DNA from: Planosporangium thailandense
GTDB taxonomy: Bacteria; Actinomycetota; Actinomycetes; Mycobacteriales; Micromonosporaceae
Direction of reading: 5' to 3'
Assembly: GCF_011947195.1 (NCBI RefSeq)
Contig: NZ_JAATVY010000002.1
Location: forward strand, 124,001-188,000
DNA length: 64,000 nucleotides
Positions 35,133-43,787 of this stretch are shown in pieces (position 1 is the first letter of the stretch; each line of letters begins with the position of its first letter). Both the position numbers and the translations under genes were made by a program. The notes under the pieces are model-generated. The model was not told the DNA's origin, made no database searches, and saw only the letters and a list, made by a program, of their open reading frames with translations.

Positions 35133-36665
35133 CTAGACGGGTGTGACGCCGTGACGGCGCCGGGAGAAGTGGCGGTCCTTGCCCGCGGCGGCGGCGAACC
35201 GGCGGATCAGCTCATCCCGCAGCTCGTGCGGCTCCACGATCGCGTCGACGACGAGCTCGCTGGCCAGGCGAACGACGTCGATGTCGCGCTCGTACTCGGC
35301 GCGCTTCGCGGCGACGAACTCCGCCCGTTCGGCCTCGTCCTCGATCGCCGCGATCTTGTTTGCGTACACGGCGTTGACCGCGGCCTCCGCCCCCATCACG
35401 GCGATCTTCGCGGTGGGCAGCGCGATCGTGGCGTCGGGCTCGAAGCCGGGGCCGGCCATCGCGTACAGGCCGGCGCCGTAGGCCTTGCGCACGATGACGC
35501 AGATCTTCGGTACGGTCGCCTCGCTGATCGCCGTGATCATCTTCGCGCCGTGGCGGATGATCCCCTGCTTCTCCACCGCCGAGCCGACCATGAACCCCGG
35601 CACGTCGGACAGGAACAGCAGCGGCACGTTGAACGCGTCGCAGAGCTGGACGAACCGGGTCGCCTTGTCGGCCGAGTCGACGAAGAGCACCCCGCCCTTG
35701 AACATCGAGTTGTTGGCGACGACGCCGACCACTTCGCCGGCGAGGCGCCCGAAGCCGACGGTGAGCTCCTTGGCCCACAACGGCTGGATCTCGAAGAAGC
35801 TGCCCTCGTCGAGCAGGCCCTTGGCGTACCGGCGCATGTCGAACGCCTGGCGCTCGCTGGCCGGCACGAGCGCGGCCAGGTCCACCTTGGACGGCGCGTC
35901 GACCGCTTCCGCCTTGGGCGGGGACTGCGTCCAGTTCGACGGCAGGTAGGACAGGTACCGCTTGACCGTGTCGATCGCCTCGACCTCGGTCTTGCACAGG
36001 AAGTGCCCGACCCCCGACTCGGCACAGTGGACCTTCGCGCCGCCCATGGCCTCGAGCGTGGTCTTCTCCCCGGTCACCATCTCGACCATGCGGTCGGAGC
36101 CCAGGTACATGCTGGCGTTGCCCTCGACCATCGCCACGACGTCACAGAACGCCGGGATGTACGCCCCGCCGGCCGCGCTCGGCCCGAACAGCGCGCACGC
36201 CTGCGGGATGCTGCCGGAGGCGCGGACCTGGTTGTAGAAGATGTTGCCCGCGCCGCGCCGGCCGGGGAACAGCTCCACCTGGTCGGTGATGCGCGCACCC
36301 GCGGAGTCGACCAGGTAGACCATGGGCACGCCGGTCTTGTACGCCCGCTCGATGATCCTGATGATCTTTTCGACGGTACGGGCGCCCCACGACCCCGCCT
36401 TGACGGTGGAGTCGTTGGCCATCAGGCAGATCTGCCGCCCGTCGACCGTGGCGGTGCCGGTGACGACCCCGTCGGCCGGCAGCCCCTCGGCGAGGACGTT
36501 GGCGTACGTCCCGTCCTCGACGAACGAACCCTCGTCGACCAGGAGCGCCACGCGCTCGCGGGCGAACAGCTTGCCCTTCGCCGCGTTCGCCGCGTGGTAA
36601 CGCTCGGCGCCCCCGGCACGTACCCGCTTGCGCAGTTGCTCCAGCGTCTCCCCGTCTAGGGTCAC
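35133..36665 (-). CDS. Acyl-CoA carboxylase beta subunit (methylcrotonyl-CoA carboxyltransferase type)
   Basis: 510-residue carboxyltransferase with N- and C-terminal crotonase-like halves: LVDSAGARITDQVELFPGR, GPSAAGGAYIPAFCDVVAMV and, in the second half, FLSDVPGFMVGSAVEKQGIIRHGAKMITAISEATVPKI, AYGAGLYAMAGPGFEPD. It transfers carboxyl from biotin to the acyl-CoA gamma or alpha carbon; the HMG-CoA lyase and acyl-CoA dehydrogenase alongside favour methylcrotonyl-CoA. GTG at 36665 follows GGAGGTGTTCG. A TetR-type operator lies 24-38 nt upstream, giving this pair of genes its own regulated promoter. Confidence 0.92.
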   Translation of the reverse strand: MTLDGETLEQLRKRVRAGGAERYHAANAAKGKLFARERVALLVDEGSFVEDGTYANVLAEGLPADGVVTGTATVDGRQICLMANDSTVKAGSWGARTVEKIIRIIERAYKTGVPMVYLVDSAGARITDQVELFPGRRGAGNIFYNQVRASGSIPQACALFGPSAAGGAYIPAFCDVVAMVEGNASMYLGSDRMVEMVTGEKTTLEAMGGAKVHCAESGVGHFLCKTEVEAIDTVKRYLSYLPSNWTQSPPKAEAVDAPSKVDLAALVPASERQAFDMRRYAKGLLDEGSFFEIQPLWAKELTVGFGRLAGEVVGVVANNSMFKGGVLFVDSADKATRFVQLCDAFNVPLLFLSDVPGFMVGSAVEKQGIIRHGAKMITAISEATVPKICVIVRKAYGAGLYAMAGPGFEPDATIALPTAKIAVMGAEAAVNAVYANKIAAIEDEAERAEFVAAKRAEYERDIDVVRLASELVVDAIVEPHELRDELIRRFAAAAGKDRHFSRRRHGVTPV

Positions 36666-36688
36666 CGAACACCTCCGGACAGCACTAC

Positions 36689-36703
36689 CTGAACGATCGT
36701 TAG
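36689..36703. promoter_or_regulatory. TetR-type operator upstream of the carboxyltransferase gene
   Basis: CTGAACGATCGTTAG with the palindromic core AACGATCGTT at 36692-36701. The identical 15-mer occurs at 39797-39811 upstream of the tetR gene. It matches the AACGNNCGTT consensus of actinobacterial fatty-acid/leucine TetR regulators. Confidence 0.75.
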
Positions 36704-36740
36704 GTTAGCGCATCCGGGAGGTGGTATGCGAGGCGCTCGG

Positions 36741-37652
36741 TCAGCGCATGTCCGGCAGCCTCGGCCCGGCGCGGAGCACCCCGGACGGAAGCTCGCGCCC
36801 CACGATCTCCTGTGCCAGCCGGGCGGCGTCGAGCAGCGCGGCCAGGTCCACCCCGGTCTCGATGCCCATGTCGTGCAGCATGTGCACCACCTCCTCGGTG
36901 GCGACGTTGCCGCTCGCGCCCGGCGCGTACGGGCAGCCGCCGAGCCCGCCCACGCTCGCGTCGAACTCCGTCACCCCGAGCTGGAGCGCCGCGTACACGT
37001 TGGCGAGCGCGGTGCCCCGCGTGTTGTGGAAGTGCAGCAGGATCGGCAGGTCGGGATGGCGTTCGCGGACCCGGGAGACGACCGCGACCACCCGCGGCGG
37101 GGTGGCCATGCCGGTGGTGTCCCCGAACGCGACCCGGTCGGCGCCGTCCGCCACCACCCGGTCGATGATCGACGCCACCCGGGCCGGGTCCACGTCGCCC
37201 TCGTACGGGCAGCCGAAGCTGGTCGCGACGATCACCTCAGCCCGCGCGCCGGCATTGTGCAGCAGGTCGATCAGCGCCGCGATGTCGTCGAGCGACTCAT
37301 CGGTGGACCGGTTGAGGTTGCGCCGGTTGTGGGTGTCGGAGGCGGAGACCACCACCTCGATCTCGGTGAAGCCCGCGTCGAGGGCCCGCTGCGCGCCACG
37401 GCTGTTGGGTACGAGCGCCGAGTACCGCACCTGTGGATTCTTCGACGCCGCCTTCCAGACCTCGTCGGCGTCGGCCATCTGCGGGATCGCCTTCGGGTGC
37501 ACGAAGCTGACCGCCTCGATCCGCCCGACCCCGGTCGCCGTCAGCGCGTCCAGCAGCCGGACCTTGGCCTCGGTCGGCACCGGATCCTCGTTCTGGAGCC
37601 CGTCGCGCGGGCCGACCTCGCGGATCGACACCGCGCTCGGCATTGCGCTCAT
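36741..37652 (-). CDS. Hydroxymethylglutaryl-CoA lyase
   Basis: 303-residue HMGL-like TIM barrel. Signatures: REVGPRDGLQNE at the N-terminus (metal/catalytic Asp and Arg), SFVHPKAIPQMADADEV, VVSASDTHNRRNLN, GDTTGMATP, LHFHNTRGTALANV (metal-binding His pair) and GGLGGCPYAPGASGNVATEEVVHML with the catalytic Cys loop. It splits HMG-CoA into acetyl-CoA and acetoacetate at the end of leucine degradation. ATG at 37652 overlaps the biotin carboxylase stop by 4 nt and follows GGGAGAAG. Confidence 0.95.
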   Translation of the reverse strand: MSAMPSAVSIREVGPRDGLQNEDPVPTEAKVRLLDALTATGVGRIEAVSFVHPKAIPQMADADEVWKAASKNPQVRYSALVPNSRGAQRALDAGFTEIEVVVSASDTHNRRNLNRSTDESLDDIAALIDLLHNAGARAEVIVATSFGCPYEGDVDPARVASIIDRVVADGADRVAFGDTTGMATPPRVVAVVSRVRERHPDLPILLHFHNTRGTALANVYAALQLGVTEFDASVGGLGGCPYAPGASGNVATEEVVHMLHDMGIETGVDLAALLDAARLAQEIVGRELPSGVLRAGPRLPDMR

Positions 37653-38989
37653 TTCTTCTCCCGCATGCGGCCCACGATGCCGGTGTCGTAGTCGCCACTG
37701 ACGAACTCGGGGTTGTCCAGCAGCTCGGCGAAGAAGGGCAGGTTGCACTTCGGCCCGGCGATCTCGAATCCGGCGACGGCATCCCGGGCTCGCGCGAGGG
37801 CCGAGGAACGGTCCGGGCCCCACACGACCAGCTTGGCCATCAGCGAGTCGTAGAACGGCGTCACGGTCGTGCCGGCCGCGTACCCGCTGTCCACGCGTAC
37901 GCCCTCGCCGGCCGGCTCGTTCCACGTGGTGATCGCGCCCGGCCCGGGCAGGAACCGCTTCGGGTCCTCGGCGTTGATCCGCAGTTCGATCGCGTGCCCG
38001 TTCGGGGTCAGCTCGCCGAAGGTCGGCGGCAGGCCCGAAGCCACCCGCAGCTGCTCCTCGACCAGGTCGACGCCGTACACGAGCTCGGTGATCGGGTGCT
38101 CGACCTGCAGTCGGGTGTTCATCTCAAGGAAGAAGAAGTCGCCGGTGGTCGGATCCAACAGGCACTCGACGGTGCCGGCGTTGCGGTAGCCGACCGCCTC
38201 GCCGGCACGGACGGCCGCCGCCAGCAGGCGCTCGCGCAGCTCCGGCGACACCGCCGGAGAGGGCGACTCCTCGGCGACCTTCTGGTTGCGCCGCTGCACC
38301 GAGCACTCCCGCTCGCCGAGAGCCACCACGCGGCCGTCGGCCAGCCCCAGAATCTGCACCTCCACGTGCCGCACCCGGGGGAAGTACCGCTCCAGCAGCA
38401 CCGAGCCGTCACCGAACATGCGCTCGGCGAAGGCGCGCACCTTCTCGTACTCCGTGCGCAGGCCGGCCTCGTCGGTCGCGACCCCCATGCCCATGCCGCC
38501 GCCGCCCGCCGCGGCCTTGACCATGATCGGGTACCCGATCTGCCCGGCGGCTGCGACCGCGTCCTCGACGCTGGCGGCGGGGTCCGTGGTCCCCGGCGCG
38601 ACCGGCACGCCGGCCTGCGCCATCAGGTTACGCGCGTTGATCTTGTCGCCCATCGCCGCGATCGCGTCGGGGCCGGGCCCGACCCACACGATGTTGTGGG
38701 CTTCGACGGCACGCGCGAAGTCGGCGTTCTCCGACAGGAAGCCGTAGCCGGGGTGGATCGCCTCGGCACCGGTCGACTTGGCGGCGGCGAGGATCGCCTC
38801 CACGTTGCGGTAGGACTGCGCCGGGTTCGCCGGGCCCAGCAGGACGGCCTCATCGGCCTCGGTCACGAACGGCATGCCGGCGTCGGCCTCGGAATACACG
38901 GCGATGGTGCGGATACCGAGCCGCTTCGCGGTCCGAATCACGCGGCGGGCTATCTCTCCCCGGTTGGCGACGAGAAGCGAACCGATCAC
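37649..38989 (-). CDS. Biotin carboxylase subunit lacking a biotin-carrier domain
   Basis: 446 residues containing the complete biotin carboxylase: N-domain (VIGSLLVANRGEIARRVIRTAKRLG), ATP-grasp with KAAAGGGGMGMGV and FLEMNTRLQVEHPITE, and the C-domain ending FAELLDNPEFVSGDYDTGIVGRM. It stops where the catalytic core ends; the BT linker and C-terminal biotinyl domain (AMKM motif) of usual acyl-CoA carboxylase alpha chains (about 600-670 residues) are absent. A biotin carrier must come from elsewhere. GTG at 38989 has AGGAGG 5 nt upstream and is better than the TTG seven codons earlier. Coupled to the HMG-CoA lyase gene. Confidence 0.92.
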   Translation of the reverse strand: MIGSLLVANRGEIARRVIRTAKRLGIRTIAVYSEADAGMPFVTEADEAVLLGPANPAQSYRNVEAILAAAKSTGAEAIHPGYGFLSENADFARAVEAHNIVWVGPGPDAIAAMGDKINARNLMAQAGVPVAPGTTDPAASVEDAVAAAGQIGYPIMVKAAAGGGGMGMGVATDEAGLRTEYEKVRAFAERMFGDGSVLLERYFPRVRHVEVQILGLADGRVVALGERECSVQRRNQKVAEESPSPAVSPELRERLLAAAVRAGEAVGYRNAGTVECLLDPTTGDFFFLEMNTRLQVEHPITELVYGVDLVEEQLRVASGLPPTFGELTPNGHAIELRINAEDPKRFLPGPGAITTWNEPAGEGVRVDSGYAAGTTVTPFYDSLMAKLVVWGPDRSSALARARDAVAGFEIAGPKCNLPFFAELLDNPEFVSGDYDTGIVGRMREKK

Positions 38990-39035
38990 TGCGGCCTCCT
39001 GTGTGCTCAATGGTCGTCACGCTGCTCACGGATCC

Positions 39036-39091
39036 CTGTGGACAAACCTGTGGATCCAGGCTGTACGAACCTGTGGAAAAAGCTGTGGGAT
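39036..39091. promoter_or_regulatory. Cluster of four DnaA-box-like 9-mers in the same orientation
   Basis: TGTGGACAA (39036-39044, exact complement of the actinobacterial box TTGTCCACA), TGTGGATCC (39048), TGTGGAAAA (39071) and TGTGGGATT (39083) follow one another in 56 bases between tetR and the biotin carboxylase gene, in the latter's promoter region. Confidence 0.5.
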
Positions 39092-39142
39092 TCCCTCACC
39101 CGTAAGAGTGATTCAACGGTCTCGTATTGTCATCTCGGCAGC

Positions 39143-39171
39143 TCGTCGGCGGTGCGGAGCGCCGCCGACGA
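39143..39171 (-). terminator. 10-bp stem hairpin downstream of tetR
   Basis: TCGTCGGCGG (39143-39152) pairs perfectly with 39162-39171 over a 9-nt loop, 6 nt past the tetR stop. It separates tetR from the biotin carboxylase gene on the same strand. Confidence 0.7.
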
Positions 39172-39177
39172 ACCGTC

Positions 39178-39765
39178 TCAGCCCTGCAGGGCCGCGAGGG
39201 TCGCCGCCCGCAGCAGGTCGGCCCGGCGCTCCCGATCGACCTCGCCACCGAGGAACGGCGTCGAGTTCATGAGGCCGAACGCGGCGTGCGCCAGTACCCG
39301 CGCCTCGCCGGCGGACAGCTCCGGGCGCAGGGCGGTGAGGGTCTTGACCCACTCCTCGACGTACAACCGCTGCAGCCGCCGGATCTGCCGGCGCGGCTCC
39401 TCGGGCAGCCGGTCGAGCTCGTGCAGGTGCAGCGCGATCACGGCGGGGTTCGCGAGCGCGAAGTCGACCTGGAAGTCGATCAGTGCGGCAAGCGCGTCCC
39501 GCGGTCGGCCGACGTACTCGGCGTTGCGCTCCCGGCCACCGGCTAACAACTGCTCACTCACCGGCATCAGCGCCGCGATCAGCATCGCCTCCTTGCCGGC
39601 GAAGTGGTGGTAGAGCGCCGGCCCGGTGACGCCGGCCGCCGCCCCGATGTCGTCCATGGAGACGCCGTGGTAGCCGCGGGCGGCGAAGAGCCCCATCGCG
39701 ATCTCCAGGATCTCGTCCCGGCGGGAGCGGCGCCGCGCGGGCGCAACCTGCTGGTCGGCAGTCAT
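39178..39765 (-). CDS. TetR family transcriptional regulator of the leucine/isovalerate cluster
   Basis: 195 residues. N-terminal TetR HTH: RRDEILEIAMGLFAARGYHGVSMDDIGAAAGVTGPALYHHFAGKEAMLIAAL. The C-terminal ligand/dimer domain is all helical (LIDFQVDFALANPAVIALHLHELDRLPEEPRRQIRRLQRLYVEEW). ATG at 39765 is preferred; the in-frame TTG at 39789 lies inside a TTGACA promoter-like hexamer. An operator identical to that before the carboxyltransferase gene lies 32 nt upstream, so it probably represses itself and the catabolic genes; the ligand would be an acyl-CoA (inference). Confidence 0.92.
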   Translation of the reverse strand: MTADQQVAPARRRSRRDEILEIAMGLFAARGYHGVSMDDIGAAAGVTGPALYHHFAGKEAMLIAALMPVSEQLLAGGRERNAEYVGRPRDALAALIDFQVDFALANPAVIALHLHELDRLPEEPRRQIRRLQRLYVEEWVKTLTALRPELSAGEARVLAHAAFGLMNSTPFLGGEVDRERRADLLRAATLAALQG

Positions 39766-39796
39766 TCGTGAAGGGTAACCGGTTGTCAAGCGTCAC

Positions 39797-39811
39797 CTGA
39801 ACGATCGTTAG
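39797..39811. promoter_or_regulatory. TetR-type operator upstream of tetR
   Basis: CTGAACGATCGTTAG, core AACGATCGTT at 39800-39809, identical to 36689-36703 and adjacent to a TTGACA hexamer at 39784-39789. Confidence 0.75.
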
Positions 39812-39940
39812 ACATCCGAGGCTCGGTTCTTTTCGCACCTGCGGGTGCCGCCTCTTCGCCCCCGCCGCGATCGACGCGGGCCCGACCGGCGCGAGCGGGG
39901 CCGCTCGCACTCCGGCCGGGTCCGCCAAAAGTGATCAGCC

Positions 39941-40020
39941 CGGCAGCTTGCCGGTCAGGCCGACGGCTTGCCGGTCAGGCCGACGGCTTGCCGGTCAGGC
40001 CGACACCTTGCCGGTCAGGC
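39941..40020. repeat. Four 20-bp tandem repeats adjoining the rhodanese stop codon
   Basis: Four contiguous 20-bp units (starting 39941, 39961, 39981, 40001) of the type CGACGGCTTGCCGGTCAGGC; units 2 and 3 are identical. A fifth, diverged unit at 40021-40040 encodes the C-terminal codons of the sulfurtransferase, whose stop codon falls inside unit 4. The array looks like slippage amplification of the gene's own 3' end. Confidence 0.9.
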
Positions 40021-40917
40021 CGGCAGTTTGCCCGGCTCGGCACCCCGGACGATCGGCGCCCGTACGAGGTTGCCCCACTCGGTCCACGACCCGTCGTAGT
40101 TTCGCACGTTCGGGTACCCGAGCAGGTGCGTCAGCACGAACCAGGTGTGCGAGGAGCGCTCGCCGATCCGGCAGTACGCGACGACGTCGTCGTCCCTGCC
40201 CAGACCCAGCTCGTCGGCGTAGATGCGCTGGAGCGCGTCCGCCGACTTGAAGGTGCCGTCGTCGTTGGCCGCCTGCTTCCACGGCTTGCTGACCGCACCC
40301 GGGATGTGCCCGCCGCGCAGCGCACCCTCCTGCGGGTAGTCGGGCATGTGCAGCAGTTCCCCGGTGTACTCGCCGGGCGAGCGGACATCGACCAGCGGCC
40401 GGCCGGCCCGGACGTGCTCGAGCACCTCCTCGCGGTACGCCCGGATCGGCGCGTCGTCACGCGTCACCACCGGGTAGTCGCCGGGCGCCCGCTTCGGCAC
40501 GTCCCTGGTCAACTGCCGGCCCTCGGCGATCCACTTCTGCCGGCCACCGTCGAGGATCCGCACGTCCGGGTGGCCGAACAGGGTGAACACCCACAGCGCG
40601 TAGGTGGCCCACCAGTTGAAGTTGTCGCCGTAGAAGACGATCGTGTCGTCACGGCTGATGCCCTTGGCCCGGCACAAGCGGGCGAACCCCTCGGCGTCGA
40701 GATAGTCGCGGGTCACCTGGTCGTTGAGCTCGGTGTGCCAGTCGACCTTGACCGCGCCGGGAATGTGCCCGGTCTCGTAGAGCAGGACGTCCTCGTCGCT
40801 CTCCACGATCACCAGGCCGTCGTCGTCCAGGTGGTGCGCCAGCCAGGACGTGGTCACCAGACGCTCCGGATGCACATAGCTCTGCAGTTCCGGTGCGGGA
40901 TCGTTGGGAAGGGCCAT
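40015..40917 (-). CDS. Thiosulfate sulfurtransferase (two-domain rhodanese, SseA/CysA-like)
   Basis: 300 residues with two rhodanese modules: an inactive N-terminal one ([21 protein letters not shown] ... [11 protein letters not shown]) and a catalytic C-terminal one with active Cys in [27 protein letters not shown] and [13 protein letters not shown] are family signatures. It moves sulfane sulfur from thiosulfate or mercaptopyruvate to acceptors. ATG at 40917. In many actinomycetes a sufE gene follows it; here the SufE gene is about 8 kb away. The 3' end runs into the 20-bp tandem array. Confidence 0.94.
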   Translation of the reverse strand: MALPNDPAPELQSYVHPERLVTTSWLAHHLDDDGLVIVESDEDVLLYETGHIPGAVKVDWHTELNDQVTRDYLDAEGFARLCRAKGISRDDTIVFYGDNFNWWATYALWVFTLFGHPDVRILDGGRQKWIAEGRQLTRDVPKRAPGDYPVVTRDDAPIRAYREEVLEHVRAGRPLVDVRSPGEYTGELLHMPDYPQEGALRGGHIPGAVSKPWKQAANDDGTFKSADALQRIYADELGLGRDDDVVAYCRIGERSSHTWFVLTHLLGYPNVRNYDGSWTEWGNLVRAPIVRGAEPGKLPA

Positions 40918-41142
40918 GCGCCCTACGCTACCCCCTGTGGATCAAGCGGGCAGCGGTGCCGTTCGACCGCCCGACCACCGGCGCACACCTGGGATACGGG
41001 ACGGGGCCGCCGGCTCCGCCCGCCGTCGGGCCCCCGGGCTGTAACTCTGGCCGAACGGCGAGTTCAGGCGGGAATCGATCTCCATTAGTGTGGGTCAACT
41101 TTCTGATCAAGCAGTACACCGATGTGTCGAAATTAGGACTTA

Positions 41143-43692
41143 ATGGGACATCAGGTACGTCGGGCCGTTCTCGCCGCGTGCGCCGGCCTGCTCGCGGCCG
41201 TGACGAGCGTCGCCGTGGCCGGCCCGGCTCACGCCGCAATCCCCGGCACGGTCACCGTCACCGTCACCGACTACACCGGCGCGCCCGTGGCCGGCGCCAA
41301 GATCGAGATGTCGCCCAACGGTCAGACCTGGTACCTGGCCGGCACCACGGGCACCGACGGGGGCCACACCCTCGGCGGCGTCACACCGGGCACCTACAAG
41401 GTGCGCATCCAGGCGCCCGGCGGGCTCGTGCAGTACGTACCGGGAAAGACCGTCGCCGATCAGGCCACCGCGTACCAGGTCCAGTCGGGGCAGACGACCC
41501 AGGTCACCGACCGGCTCATCGCGTCCGGCAGCGTGCAGATCTCACTGGTCGACCGGGTCAGCGGCGCTCCGGTGACGCGTGGCTGCGTCCGGATCGGGCC
41601 GAGTAACCGCGTCTGCGACCACGCCGACGGGCGGTACTTCTTCGCCGGCGTGCCGACGGGCCCGCAGACCATCGTCGTCGAGAGCACGAAGACAGCCTGG
41701 CCCGCATCGCAGGGGGTCACCGTGCCCGCGGGGCCCGCCGACTTCCCGATGAAGCTCGACCCGGCGGCGGCCATCCAGACCACCGTGCAGGCGGCCGACA
41801 ACGCGGCGATCCACCCCAGCACCTGCGTGCTCGCCGTGTATCACGGCGCGGATGCGGCGACGAACACCAACTGTGACATCGATCCGGCCACCGGCAGCCT
41901 CCTGATCGGCCCGCTCGCGTCGACCGCGGTCCAACTGTTCGCGGTATCCGCCTCCGTGTTCGTTCCGGGCTCCCCGTTCAACCCGGTGTACGGGGCGCAG
42001 TGGGTCGGCGCGACCGGCGGCACCGGCGACCAGCGGCAGGCGTTGAAGGTGAACACGAAGGCCGGCACGGTCACCACGATCCCGCCGATCCGGCTCGACC
42101 ACGCCGGCTCGATCGCCGGGTCCCTCGACGACCCCTACTACGGCGATTCCGGCACCTACGCCTGGGTACGGCCCTTCGGTCTCCAGGACGGTCTACGAAA
42201 CCTGCCGGCGCCCGGCCTGGTCGACTACGCGTACGTCGGGGGCATCTACCGGATCAACGGGCTCGGCCCTTACGCGTGGCCGGTCCAGTTCGCGGGAGAG
42301 CGCGGCGTTTACGCGGAGCAGTGGTCGGGCAACGCGCCGGACCGTTACGCGGCGATCCCCGTCCACGTGGTCGCCGGCCAGACAGCCTCCCTGAACGCGA
42401 CGATGACGTACGCCACCGGCGGCATCACCGGCCGGATGCGGCTGACGGACGCCGACACTCCGGCGAGCGGATTCTGGGTGAGCGCCACCAACGCGGTAAC
42501 CGGAGACGACACCGGACTGGGCTACATGCTTCAGGGCAACTCGTTCGCGGTGGCCGGTCTCAATGCCGACCCCGTCGTACTGAGCGGCGGCTACGCCGGA
42601 GGCCCACCGTGCACGGCCACCCGCCGCACACCGACGCAGGGGCCCAACAGCCAGAACGTCGTACTCACCTTCCCCGCCGTCACGACCTTCCCGGCGACGG
42701 TCTCGTGCGGCTCGTTCGCGCCGCCCCGTACCGTACCGCCGGCGCTGACGTCGAAACCGGCCGCGTCGTACAACCCCGGTACCCACCGTCTCGACGTGTT
42801 CGCCAACGCCGGCGGGTCGGTGGTGGAACGGCTCTGGGACCCGAAGAGCGGCTGGTCTGCCCTGAACAACTTCGGCGGCAACATCGCGGGTGCGCCAACG
42901 TCCATCTACAACCCGCGGTACGGCACCACCGAGGTCTACGCGCGATCCGGCAACCACCTGATCTACAAGTACTCGGGCAACGGCTGGTCGAACTGGATCG
43001 ACCTCGGCGGTGACCTCGCGGGTGACCCCGAGGTCATCTACAACCCCCGGTACGGCACCACCGAGATCTACGTCCGCACCAGCGCCAACCACGTCGCCTA
43101 CAAGTACTGGAGCAACGGCTGGTCGAGCTGGATCGACCTCGGCGGGAGCCTCGCCGGCGACCCGACCCTGCTGTACAACCCCCGCTACGGCACCACCGAG
43201 ATCTACGCGCGATCCGGCAGCCACCTGGTCTACAAGTACTGGGGCAACAGCTGGTCAGGCTGGATCGACCTCGGCGGGAGCCTCGCCGGCGACCCGACCC
43301 TGCTGTACAACCCCCGTTACGGCACCACCGAGATCTACGTCCGCACCAGCGCCAACCACGTCGCCTACAAGTACTGGGGAAACAGCTGGTCGAGCTGGTT
43401 CGACCTCGGCGGCAGCCCCGCCGGCGACCCACAAGTGATCTACAACCCGCGGTACGGCACCACCGAGATCTACGTCCGCACCAGCGCCCACCACGTGGCC
43501 TACAAGTACTGGGGAAACAGCTGGTCGAGCTGGTTCGACCTCGGCGGTGACCTCGCGGCGGACCCGGCGGTCATCTACAACCCCGGCACCACCAACACCC
43601 ATATCTACGCCGACGGTGACGGTTACCTGTACGAGAAGTACTGGGACGGCCAGGCGGGCGCCTGGACCACCTGGACCAACCTGTCGCCGTAG
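41143..43692 (+). CDS. Large secreted protein: carboxypeptidase-regulatory-like domains plus seven PLL/DUF346-like propeller blades
   Basis: 849 residues. Signal peptide (RRAVLAACAGLLAAVTSVAVAG, cleavage near AHAA). Two Cna-B/carboxypeptidase-regulatory-like beta domains start near residues 36 (VTVTVTDYTGAPVAGAKI) and 125 (VQISLVDRVSGAPVTRGCV); a beta-rich middle follows. The C-terminal ~310 residues form seven tandem units of 44-45 residues beginning near bases 42766, 42901, 43033, 43168, 43300, 43435 and 43570, each with YNPRYGTTEIYxR, YKYWGNSWSxW and DLGGxxAGDP. Seven such units imply a seven-bladed propeller, probably a glycan-binding lectin. No catalytic motif seen. Start has AGGA 5 nt upstream. 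Confidence 0.87.
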   Translation: MGHQVRRAVLAACAGLLAAVTSVAVAGPAHAAIPGTVTVTVTDYTGAPVAGAKIEMSPNGQTWYLAGTTGTDGGHTLGGVTPGTYKVRIQAPGGLVQYVPGKTVADQATAYQVQSGQTTQVTDRLIASGSVQISLVDRVSGAPVTRGCVRIGPSNRVCDHADGRYFFAGVPTGPQTIVVESTKTAWPASQGVTVPAGPADFPMKLDPAAAIQTTVQAADNAAIHPSTCVLAVYHGADAATNTNCDIDPATGSLLIGPLASTAVQLFAVSASVFVPGSPFNPVYGAQWVGATGGTGDQRQALKVNTKAGTVTTIPPIRLDHAGSIAGSLDDPYYGDSGTYAWVRPFGLQDGLRNLPAPGLVDYAYVGGIYRINGLGPYAWPVQFAGERGVYAEQWSGNAPDRYAAIPVHVVAGQTASLNATMTYATGGITGRMRLTDADTPASGFWVSATNAVTGDDTGLGYMLQGNSFAVAGLNADPVVLSGGYAGGPPCTATRRTPTQGPNSQNVVLTFPAVTTFPATVSCGSFAPPRTVPPALTSKPAASYNPGTHRLDVFANAGGSVVERLWDPKSGWSALNNFGGNIAGAPTSIYNPRYGTTEVYARSGNHLIYKYSGNGWSNWIDLGGDLAGDPEVIYNPRYGTTEIYVRTSANHVAYKYWSNGWSSWIDLGGSLAGDPTLLYNPRYGTTEIYARSGSHLVYKYWGNSWSGWIDLGGSLAGDPTLLYNPRYGTTEIYVRTSANHVAYKYWGNSWSSWFDLGGSPAGDPQVIYNPRYGTTEIYVRTSAHHVAYKYWGNSWSSWFDLGGDLAADPAVIYNPGTTNTHIYADGDGYLYEKYWDGQAGAWTTWTNLSP

Positions 43693-43712
43693 CCCCCACC
43701 CCGCTCACGGTC

Positions 43713-43749
43713 CCGGCCGGGCTTCTCCGTTGCGGAGAAGCCCGGCCGG
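43713..43749 (+). terminator. Strong rho-independent terminator
   Basis: Arms 43713-43729 and 43733-43749 form a perfect 17-bp stem with a 3-nt loop, followed by GCGTTTTCC. Located 20 nt past the propeller-protein stop. Confidence 0.92.
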
Positions 43750-43787
43750 CGCGTTTTCCGTGCGGGCAGCGGCGCCTGCGGTGAGTT

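Noticed and set aside
35151-36659. 502-codon + strand frame across the carboxyltransferase gene
   Set aside because: Exact antisense of a well-conserved enzyme; no recognisable protein features.
39941-40020. CRISPR array
   Set aside because: Repeats are contiguous without spacers; simple tandem duplication.
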